Origin: Monoraphidium neglectum | Taxonomy: Eukaryota > Chlorophyta > Chlorophyceae > Sphaeropleales > Selenastraceae | Assembly (NCBI RefSeq): GCF_000611645.1 | Contig: NW_014012783.1 | Span: 10,209-20,534 of the forward strand | Direction: 5' to 3' | Length of the DNA: 10,326 bases | Part shown: positions 1-9,100 of the stretch, piece by piece | Position numbering within the stretch: the stretch's first letter is position 1 | Layout of the letters: the number at the start of each line of letters is the position of its first letter | Program-made: the position numbers and the translations under genes | The notes under the pieces: generated by a model | The model's input: the letters and a program-made list of their open reading frames with translations, nothing else | What the model was told of the DNA's origin: nothing | Databases searched by the model: none

Positions 1-200
1 CCCGCCCCGCCAACACGCCCACCTCAAAACTACCAATGCAGCACTACGCTACTCACCATAGCGATTCACGACTCTTGATTCCGCCCAGACATTTCCTACA
101 TGATGCACTTTCAAGTCACCGATAGTATATATACACACATACACATACATACATATATAGACTCACACTTGCATGCCACGCACGCACTATCCAATGCCAG
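1..200 (+). other. Probable intron of gene 1 (its 5' end outside the window)
   Basis: No reading frame here continues the oxidase. The first recognisable codons follow an AG at 199-200, so I read 1-200 as the 3' part of an intron. It contains an AT/AC dinucleotide-type microsatellite at about 126-158. Upstream exons with the signal peptide and the Cys-Tyr cofactor would lie to the left. A short extra exon here cannot be excluded. Confidence 0.5.
126..158. repeat. TA/CA/CATA microsatellite
   Basis: A run of alternating TATA, CACA and CATA steps in an otherwise mixed GC-rich context, inside the presumed intron of gene 1. No coding role is visible. Confidence 0.7.
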
Positions 201-3200
201 GTCATGTTTGCCAGCCCAGACAACCAGGTCAATGCTCTGAGGGACCTGCCCCCCTGGCCCACGCCGGGCGCCTCCAGGTACGGCTACTTGCAGCCCGTCC
301 ATCGTGCGCGAGCACGACTCACCATACCACACCTGTGTCGCCCGTGTCACGTCGCACCCCTGCGGCTCCACTGGCGTTGCGGCTACGACTCTGTGGCTTG
401 CTCATCCCGCCACTCCTTGGGGGGAATGCTGCAAAGAGATCAGTCCTCCTGACCCTCTCACCCCTGCCCGCCTGGCCTCCAAACATGTATGCGCAGCGCC
501 ATGTCTGCTGCAGGTGGCCACACCCTGCTGACCCTTGACCCCGATACCGGCTATGCTGCTGAGGTGGCCATGTTTGGCGGCACCACCTTCACCGGCGGTG
601 AGCTAAACCCTGAAAATCATAATCTCACGTGCCGACACTGCTGGCACTACCTTTGGGCCACAACTTGCAAAAAATTGCATGCATCGCGTCGCATTCTCTA
701 TTTGTGTGCAGCAAATCAACAAGTGCAACGGGCGTCGTGGTTTTTGCCGACCCAATGGCAACTCTTGGCGGCGCTCCTTGTGCCTGGTGGACCATGTGTG
801 TCACGGATCCCCACTGGCCCTCCCACGCCCCTCCCTTCCCTTCCCGCCCACCAGGTGCCTGCGCCTGCGACGTCCCCGCCAACGACAGGGTGCGGCGGGG
901 GAGCGAAGGCTCGACCCCGCGTCTGCCGAACTTGAATGACTGGTCAGCTGTCGACAAGGCTTGTTGATGGCACCTCTTTGACTTCACTTGTCTGCTGCCA
1001 GCTCTTCTTCACCCTTGAATCAACGATCGACCTGGATACCCTCTTTCTTGTTCTCGGTCAAACACCCTCTTTGTTGATCTGACCCTCTGCTACGATTGCT
1101 GACTGCCCAACCCCTGTTGACAACCCCCAGGCGTACCGCATCAAGCTGGACAAGGACACGGTGCTGAATAACGCCATGGCCTGGGAGGTCGAGCAGATGC
1201 CCGGTGGGTGGGGGGTTCGTTATGAATGTGTGCCATAGAGTGTTCCCGACCACCCATCTGGCCCCTCCCGTGTCCTCCCGCCTGCATATTCTCGCACTCC
1301 CTGCCTTTCACACAACCAACCCCTGACCATCTCAACCGCTCCACCCCCCAAAAAAACAGGCCCCCGCGTGATGGTTGACGCCACCCTGCTGCCCAACGGC
1401 AAGGTCATCCTCGTCAACGGCGCAAAGGTGATGACGAGGGGGATGACCCCTGGTGGTGCCTGGCTCGAGTGTGTGACGTCATGGGGAGATGGCCGACAGG
1501 GCCAACACTTGGTTGTGGTTGGTTGGTGCCGGCACGTGCATGGCTTGCTTGATTTGACTCGGGGCTGCACCAAAAGGCGGCCCCCCTGCCGGCTGGCGAG
1601 CATGATACCCCTGGCCGGTGTCGCCCAAATGGGGGCAACATGGCTGCAAGACTCTCTTTCAGCCTGGGGCGGCCTCCTTTGGGTGAGTATCCCAAACCCC
1701 ATGCATCTTGCACGCGTGCCCAGGACTGACTCCTGTTCACACACGTCCGCCCACCCGCCTTCCGTCCAATCGACCAACCGCAGTCCGGCAACTCGAACAA
1801 TGGCGGCCCCGGCGGTGGCGGGCAGGCGCGCGACATGGAGGGCCACGCCTGGCTCTATGATCCCAAGGTGGGGGGGGCACTGGGGTTGGCAGGATTCAGG
1901 GATTTCCATGCGGTGTTGCAATATGTATTGTCGCAAGAATGCACTCGTTAGTGAGTGTTTGAGTGCTGTTTGTCCATGGGTGAAAGAAGAGGACACGAGC
2001 AGCTCCCGCAGGAGAAGCCAGTAGCATGGGTGCCGATTCCAAGAGGCCGGCGCCGCGGGCCGGCCGCAGAAACAACCCGCCCACCCTGCTCATGCCAGCG
2101 GCGGCGCGTGAGCGTTAGTACCGCGCAGCACACCCGTATGACAAGCACCCCGCGCGCGGCCGGCGCTCGCTTCCCCTCACCCCTCTCCCAGGCCCCTGCT
2201 GGCGGGCGCTTCTCCGTCCTGGCTGCCAGCGCCATCAAGCGCTTCTACCACTCCACCGCCATGCTGCTGCCCAGCGGGGACCTCTTAGTCATGGGCTCAG
2301 AGCAGAGTGAGAGGGGCTGGGTCTTTCCATTCAGGGTTCAGGGTTTGAATAAAGGTCTGTGGCTGGAGTGCCCATTTGCAGCTTCGTGTCACCGTTGATC
2401 ATGATGTGAAGTCACGTGTGCCTGGTCGCTGTTTGGTTCGACACCCGCCCCGTGTGCAGGGCCCTGGCAAAGCGCTCTCTGATTGTTGCTGGGCCGCGTG
2501 TGCACTCGTCCTCAGCTTTGTAAGCAGTCTCCAACACCCACTCTCCCGCTGCTGACTTACACTTTGCCTGCCCCTTCAGACGACTGCTACAACGCCTGTG
2601 TCCAGTTCAACCCCGCGGTGAGCTTTCTGCTGTTCATGCAATTTTTACATATATGTTTATCTTGTGTTTGATGTGGATTTTGCGCAGTCAAGCTCGTGAA
2701 GTGGCGCCTGAGGTCAATTGCCCAGTCAGATTGCACGCATGTGTGCATGCTCACTTCGTATCATGCATCAGTGCTCACGCGCCCTTGCGTGTCCAACACC
2801 TTGCCTCTGACCATTTCTAAACCCACGCAATCACCCCTACACCCTCTCAACCATTTCCTCCCCCGCTCCTCATTATTTGGAAACCCGCAGCTGCACCAGT
2901 ACCAGGCCGAGCTGTTCAAGCTGCCCTACGCCTTCGCCGCCGGCCGCCCCGTCATCACCGACGTGTCGACGGAGGAAGCTGCCATGGGGTCCGAGGTAAA
3001 GGTGACGTACGACGGCACCGTCAGCGGCGCCGTGCTGATGACGCCGGGCGCTGTCACCCATCAGGTGCGCACGTGCGTGTTTGTGAATTTGTTTGTGTGT
3101 ATGAGTGCGTGTCTGTGTGCTTGCGCGCGTGTGTGTAGGCCATGTTGCTGCTTGGGGCTAGGATATTCTTTGTGTGGGAATCCCTTGAGTCTGGATGGCT

Positions 3201-3907
3201 TGCAGCAGCCGCAGTCCTTCCCATTTGATACGCCGTGTTTGCCATCAGCCACGCCTTGCATATTTTGATTTGACCCCTCAGACGTCCGGAATGCCCCAAT
3301 CACAAACAGCAAACCCAGCCGTGCTCACAACCACACAGGTCATCCAGGATTTCTGGCCGTCTTCATGCTGCCGCCTTTCATTCGCATCGCATCCCCTAGC
3401 TCCATCACCCCTCAACTGCGTCACCCCCACCCTTGCCCCCAACAACCTCCAGCTCAACATGAACCAGCGCGGCATCAAGCTGGCTGTGGCCAAGAACGAG
3501 AACGGCGAGATCACGCTCACCATGCCACCACCTGGCGGCAACGTCGCGCAGCCCGGCTGGTGAGGACACCCCCTTACCCGCCCCTGCAAGCGCGCGCGCA
3601 CCCCCTTTCGGCCGCTGCAAGTGTGGCCTCTCAACTGCTTGCACACCCCAGTGGCCTGCAAAGCGATCATTTTCCCGGCAAACAGCCTCAGAACACACTC
3701 GCTCTTGTCGTTGGCGTCGAGCCGCTTGTGCATGAGGCCCGCCGGGCTAGCTCGGATGTGCCTCAGCCAAAACTTTACGACGTCCGATGTGTGATTCCTG
3801 TGCCGACCCACAATTGCCCAAAACCCCTCCTTGGCAGGTACATGCTGTTCCTCCTCAATGGCGACCTGCCCTGCACCAAGGCCTCGTGGATCCTGCTGAC
3901 GGCATAA
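201..3907 (+). CDS. Glyoxal/galactose oxidase-like copper-radical oxidase (AA5), 5'-partial, 11 visible exons
   Basis: Exons I reconstruct: 201-277, 497-597, 855-889, 1131-1203, 1360-1427, 1784-1867, 2192-2306, 2580-2617, 2891-3064, 3453-3559, 3838-3907 (TAA). All introns are GT-AG, phases agree at every junction, and the 942 bases give 313 residues without a stop. Seen: a beta-propeller stretch with GYAAEVAMFGG, CACDVPANDRAYRI, AWEVEQMPGPRVMVD, LLPNGKVILVNGAK and HAWLYDPK, then RFYHSTAMLLPSGDLLVMGS, RPVITDV, AVTHQLNMNQRGIKL and YMLFLLNGDLPCTKASW. This is the motif order of glyoxal oxidases: Glyoxal_oxid_N, then the DUF1929-type C-terminal domain from about residue 216. By family knowledge Tyr165 and His166 (2246-2251) and His254 (3059-3061) are the axial Tyr and the two His copper ligands; the Cys-Tyr cofactor half should lie upstream of the window. 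Family enzymes oxidise aldehydes or primary alcohols with O2 and make H2O2 outside the cell. The substrate cannot be told. The first exon could begin slightly differently; the exons from 1131 onward are the firmest. Confidence 0.88.
3065..3141. repeat. GT-rich low-complexity tract in an intron of gene 1
   Basis: Just after the donor at 3065, the coding strand is an irregular run of TGTG, TGCG and TTTG steps up to about 3141. It is the degenerate GT-repeat type and lies wholly inside the 388-base intron between the exon ending in Thr-His-Gln and the next exon. Confidence 0.6.
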
Positions 3908-4360
3908 GATCATCATGTGATCATCACAAGTCGCCTCTAAGGCAGCCGCGATGCGGCCAAGCACGCAGTTAGGGTTTGGGGTTTTCGCACTGCCCAATGG
4001 CGCACCAGGGGTTTGAATTTGTTGTCGGGCCCGCAAGATTCGGGATCGCCTGAGGGGTTTGCAGCATTCCAGAAGGGGTTACAGAACTCCAAATTACTAC
4101 AACAATACAACAGCACCCCGTTTCCATGGGGCTTGATCAAGCAAGCGAGCCAAGTGCGGCAGTCGGCGCCCAGAGCCCATGAGCAAGGCGGTCGATGTTT
4201 GTCTACCCTGCAGAGGTCTCCGTGGCCGCCTATCTGGCCTGCCTTGGCGCATAACTAATTTGCTCACATCATCTGAAATCACGTGCACAAAATCTTTCGC
4301 CTTTGCCGTGCCAGTTGCTTAGTAGGACTGGCTGTTGCTTGCACGCTCTGCTGTGATTGA

Positions 4361-4368
4361 TATAAAAG
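4361..4368 (+). promoter_or_regulatory. TATA-box-like TATAAAAG
   Basis: A perfect TATAAAAG in a GC-rich setting, inside the presumed 3' UTR of gene 1. No convincing reading frame follows; a 74-codon frame at 4335-4559 overlaps it but has no recognisable motif. It may be a chance match or the promoter of a non-coding transcript. Confidence 0.2.
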
Positions 4369-4487
4369 GATCAGAGCGCTTCAAATACGTTTTACAGATA
4401 CGTGACCGCTGCGTCATCAACCCTGTGTCCAGTGCTGGTGCAGCTTGCAAGCCCTTTGCGGTGGTTTTGCGTTGCGCGAACTGGCTG

Positions 4488-4492
4488 TGTAA
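4488..4492 (+). terminator. TGTAA poly(A) signal candidate
   Basis: TGTAA is the known polyadenylation signal of many chlorophyte nuclear genes. This is its first + strand copy after the stop codon of gene 1; cleavage would be expected some 10-20 bases further on. A second TGTAA at 5577-5581 is too far away to be the main site. Confidence 0.5.
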
Positions 4493-4510
4493 CAATCAAC
4501 GCAAACAACT

Positions 4511-6157
4511 GGTGAGGTGCCCGCAAGGGGCAGCTTTCTCAGGAGGCAGCTGGGATTGAAGCACATCTTGGATCAATCAAAGACGGTATACTTACGTGTG
4601 GATGCAAAAGGGCATTTTCACCAATTCGGGTCGATCTAGGGCGCCGCGCGTGACCCGTGGTCAAACTTTGGGGCTGACTGTCTTTCATGTGCAGCACGGC
4701 CACCGCCGCAGCAGCGCTGCCCATCGGATAACGCCTCCACGCTGATGGGCAAAGGCGTGCGCAAAGTGTGCGCGAGGTGACAGCGTGCGTGCAAGACAGG
4801 GCAGCGGAGGCGCACCTGAGTCAGCGTGCTGCGGGCTGGCTAGCTGCAGTGCCAATTAAGCCTTCGGTCAGTAGACTTTGCTGTGTGCCGTACACGGTAT
4901 CAGGCGCCTGCAAAACAGCACATTGTAGCAAACGATGACCAGGAATTCACTCGTCCGGTATCTGAGTATTATGATAGTGATCTGGCGGAGTGCCCGCAGA
5001 TCCACCGCCTCGACTCGTACATTCAAATGAAATTGCGCGATTCATTCTACACGCTGTCATGGACATGAGATGCTGCTGCACCACCGCTGCATCGGGAGTG
5101 CCAGCCAGCAGCATCCTGCACCGCCCAGCCCGCCCAGCTGGCAAGTGGCAACACTGTACATTCAGGGACCCATCTTCAAAGCGGCCCCAGCGCTCAGGTT
5201 CTCACAGCCTCGTGAATAAACAAGCTGCTCATCACATCAGCTCGGCAACACATGCTGAAGATCGCTCAGCCGGGCAGGATCAACGGGGCCACCGCAGCAC
5301 AGCACCAGCGGCCACCAACAGCTTCGCCCGACTCAGGGACGACTTAGCGCACAGTCAGGCACCGGCCAGAGTCTGCAGCCCCCAAGTTTTTGAGCTCAGG
5401 CAGCCGCACCCGGAGGTGAGGAGGGTCGCGTCTGCGGCGCCCGGGCAGGCCGTCGTCGCGGGTGAACTCAACGATGTGGCAGCTGCAGGCTTGCTCTTGG
5501 AGCTGCGGCGCAGGCTTCCCATGTAGCTCGCGCGGACAGCGGCTCATCATATGTTTGGTATTGTGATATACTGCGGTGTAAATGCATAGATGCGACAACG
5601 CACCCCTCCTGCCCGCTGCAGCAATCCTGCAAATGCCCCGTCCCCGCCCTGGTTGGTGCATGAGAACTGCCGCGGCTGCGGCGGACGCCGAATGATTTGG
5701 TGGGCAGGAATCATGATTGCAGTGTGAAATTGTAGCACTGCCGATATGTTGCATTTGCACCGTGGGCAAGATTGAATTGCAGGCCCTCTGAAAGCGCTTG
5801 TCGGCAGGCGCGTCCCCCTTTGTGTCCCATGTCGGATGCTGCCTCATTGTGTGCCCCCTGTATCTGTGTATTTCACCCTAATGCTCACTGCAGGGTGAAC
5901 GTTTTAAAGCCTGCTAACAGGAGCTCGTTCGACCCTCCGAGGGGGTCAACGTGACCGCTCTTGGACCGGCTTTCGCCTCAATTTTTACTCGGCTGGGTGC
6001 CTACAAACAAATGACGGACCGATGGCGATGCGTCCAAGAATTCTGTCTCAGTAAAACGACCCAGCTCGTTCCTGTGATCACTTAGTCGATCTTCGTTCAA
6101 CCTTCGAAGTCCTCCTGGTCGACTGCAACTCCTAGTCGTCTCCAGCCGCTCCCCAGC
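4511..6157. other. Intergenic region and upstream region of gene 2; no supported gene
   Basis: About 1.65 kb without a protein I can recognise. The longest frames (4990-5526 on +, 5344-5847 on -) overlap each other and contain no family motif. The last roughly 200 bases must hold the promoter and 5' UTR of gene 2. I see no clear TATA box there, only an AT-rich TTTTAAA at about 5903 and a short CCCTC/GAGGG inverted repeat near 5935-5947. Several ATG triplets around 6010-6030 would be upstream ATGs if they are transcribed. Confidence 0.5.
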
Positions 6158-9100
6158 ATGACCCGAGCGAATAGCAGCTTGAGCAGGCTGCTGCTGCACG
6201 CGGCCGTGGCCGCCGCGCTCGCGGCCGCCGCGCTCGGCGACGGCATACCCGTCGACGGCGACCCCCACCAGCTGCGCGGCGCTGACGGGGATCCCCTTGG
6301 GCTGCGCCACGCGGGCGCCGGCCCCTGCAACGTTGATGGGCAGCTGCTCGATCTGGTCCAGGTGAGCGAGCAGCCCCACATGGAGCGCATGGGCTGTGGC
6401 CCCCAGGGCGGGCGGGGGCAGGGACCCATGGCGGCAGCAGCGGGTAGCGGAAAGGAGAGGGAACCGGGAGGGGGCGTGCCACGTACGTTTGGCATCTATA
6501 AGGGGTTGCAGGCCGCAGCTTTTCCCGTTGTGACTGAGGTCGGGGCTCTGCAGAGGGGGGACTCGTCCAAAGCCCTGCCGAGGGTGCGGGCTGGGCGCTC
6601 CACTTGACGCGCGCTGCGCGGGGCGGGTGCACCCTCAAAATGGCAAAGCACTAGGTCTGCCGACACCAGGGCCACATTTTCGGCGTTTTGGACGCGCTTG
6701 AGGCGCCATTGTTGTGTGCTCCTCCAACCAATCGGCGCCCAAGCCGCTGGTATGCATTCCCCGAAATTCGCCCTCGCGGCAACCGACCACCCCGCCCCCG
6801 TCCCACCCCCGCACCCCACACCCACAGGTCCCCGACCCCCAGAGCTGCAACCAGTACTTTGTGTGCTGCCAGGGGCAGGCCGTGCACTACGCATGCAGGG
6901 TGCCGTCCTCCCCCATGCCCTACATGGTGCGGCCCCCTTGGGTTTTTTTGTTCGCGTTTACTGGGCTCAATGACAGGAAACATTCAACTGCTTCACACGC
7001 GACAACCTCGATCCGATTCAACATTCAGATTACCTGATATCGCCGCAATGTGGTCCAGATGCGGGGTTTGGGGTGGCACGCAGTTGGTCAAAAAACAGCG
7101 GCCACTGAGCCGCGCGGCTGCAAGTTCAGGGGTCACGAGCGACTCCGGGTGATGGCGGTTGCATCGGCAATCGCGCGACTCTTTTTGCCGCTGGATCCAA
7201 CCTCACCCAACACCCCCACCCTTACCCTTACCTCCTCCACCCACACCACCCCCGGCTCAACCAGGCCTACTCTGATGCCACCGCCACCAACAGCTACTAC
7301 TCACCCATCACCGGCGGCTGCACCAGGTGACTCAAGTCGCAGCCCCGTCACCACCTGAGTCCGACCGGCAGCAATGACGGCAGCTTCACCACTCTTGTCG
7401 CGTCAGCCTGGGGTCTTGCAGATGGATGAATTATCAGCGATTGTATGCACTGGGAAGGCGGTTCCTGGGCGACACGCGCAAATGCAGGCGCCCCGATTGC
7501 CATGACGCACCACATATTACACACAAACAGGAAGAATGCACCTTTACTACCTGGTTTCCTTTTAATCGTGCAAAAGTCGACTCGACAGTGGCCCATGGTT
7601 TTGTCGCATGACCGACGGCCGCCCGTCCGGCCCGTTGATCGCCCGCCCCGCCGCCGCTGCCACTTGATTTTGCAAACCGCAGGGTCCAGGGCTTGCTCAG
7701 CACCCTCAGCATGTCCTGCCCCGCGGCCGGGGCGACGCCGGTGACGACGGAGTGGGCGGAGCAGGTGACGCCGTTTGACCAATGACGACGCGCTGCCGGC
7801 GCGTGTCCACAATGTGGACACCAGGGGTGGCCGTTTTGAGAGGCTTGCAATGGGCGTTTTTGTGCTGTTTGAGCGCATCTGATCGATTCGCACGATGTAT
7901 CATTCACCTATATATCCTCCTGGTTTGTCAACCTCGAAAATCCCCAGGCCACGCCAACCGCCTCGGCCACTTCGCTCCCCTTACGCCAAACAAGCATTGC
8001 ACTCGCACGCGTCCAGTACGCATCCCAGCAGTTGCATGTACACATGCCCGATGCCCCGTCACTCTTACGCCCCGCAGGTGTGCGCGGCAGTCACCAAGTT
8101 CAACACCCCCCAGGCTCCCGCCGTCCCAGCCGCGACACCTGGCGCAGTGCCCGCCGCCATTTCAGCCCTGGCAAACGCTGTGACGAACGGCCAGGCGCCC
8201 GCCCTCCCAGCCGCGGCAGCCGGCGTGGTGCCCGCCATCTCAGCCCTCGCAAATGGACAGGCGCCCGCCCTCCCAGCCCTCGCAAACGGCCAGGCGCCCG
8301 CCATCCCAGGCCTGACGAACGGCCAGGCGCCCGCCATCCCAGCGCTTGCAAACGGCCAGGCGCCTGCCCTCCCGGCCTTGATCCCAAATGTCTCCCTGGC
8401 AAACCTCACATCAGCAGCCGCCGCCGTCGTCCCCAAGACCCGCGGCTTGGTCCCCCTCCCCACACTCGGCGGCCGCCGCGGCGGCCCGGCGGCTTCCGCC
8501 GACGCCGTCGTTGACACAGCGTCAGAGGCCGCCGACACGTTTACAGAGGATGCCGGCGCTGACGACATGAGCGGCGCTGACATGGCCTCGGCGGAGACGC
8601 GGCACGACACCCCCGCCGCGGGCAACAACGGCAAGCCCGCCGCCGCGGCCAACGGCACGAGCGTTGGCAACGGCACCGCCCCCGCCGCCCCCGCCGCGGC
8701 GGCAGCTGCCCAGAAGCCGCAGGAGAAGCCGCAGGAGAAGCCGAAAGAGAAGCCGAAGCCGCTGCCCCCGCGGGTGTCGGTGACGCGGCCGCTCAACTTG
8801 CTGGCCGGCGCCCTCGCGGCACTGCAGCCCCTGAAGGTGCGCGCGGCCCGCGCGTCCGGTGCCACCCGGGTGAATTGAGTTGTGCAAATCGCACCATTTG
8901 CGCACGCGGTCGCTTACGTCTCGATGCTGGGTTTAGGGTTTACCCCTAAACCCTAAACCCTATTGCTGAAATCTGGGCAGTTGGTGGGAAGGGGGGGTCA
9001 TGCGCATGAATTCACGTCGGCGCACCCCTGCTCGCTGCACACAGGGCGGCCCCGAAGTCACCGGCCTCTGGCAGCTGCTGACGGCGCCCAACGGTGAGCA

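Larger units (their letters stand above)
3908..4510 (+). other. Presumed 3' UTR of gene 1
   Basis: This region follows the TAA at 3905-3907. The frames here show no conserved protein motif, and the first TGTAA downstream on the + strand is at 4488-4492, giving a UTR of about 600 bases, a plausible length for a chlorophyte gene. It starts with a short direct repeat (GATCATCA twice, 3908-3926) and contains a degenerate telomere-like stretch at 3969-3985. The exact cleavage site is inferred. Confidence 0.5.

Noticed and set aside
1220..1996. 258-codon open frame on the - strand
   Set aside because: It is antisense to three oxidase exons and their introns, and shows no motif of its own.
2425..2460. 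tRNA T-arm-like GGTTCGAC
   Set aside because: The flanking bases do not form a 5-base-pair stem and no acceptor or D arm surrounds it.
3195..3452. Possible extra exon in gene 1 (frame with TSGMPQSQTANPAVLTTTQ)
   Set aside because: The direct splice 3064 to 3453 gives THQLNMNQR, which fits the conserved T-H-x-x-x-M-N-Q-R spacing. An extra exon would break it.
3278..4036. 252-codon open frame on the - strand
   Set aside because: It is antisense to the last two exons of gene 1, so it is a shadow of GC-rich coding sequence.
4990..5526. 178-codon open frame on the + strand in the intergenic region
   Set aside because: No recognisable domain, mixed low-complexity composition, and overlap with an equally long antisense frame. 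GC-rich DNA gives such frames by chance.
5344..5847. 167-codon open frame on the - strand
   Set aside because: The end looks somewhat protein-like (CHIVEFTRDDGLPG) but I recognise no family, and no supporting exon or upstream signal is visible. A gene relic is possible but unsupported.
8065..8865. 266-codon open frame on the - strand
   Set aside because: It mirrors the Ala/Pro-rich linker exon of gene 2 and its repeats; the sense frame has the splice sites and sequons.
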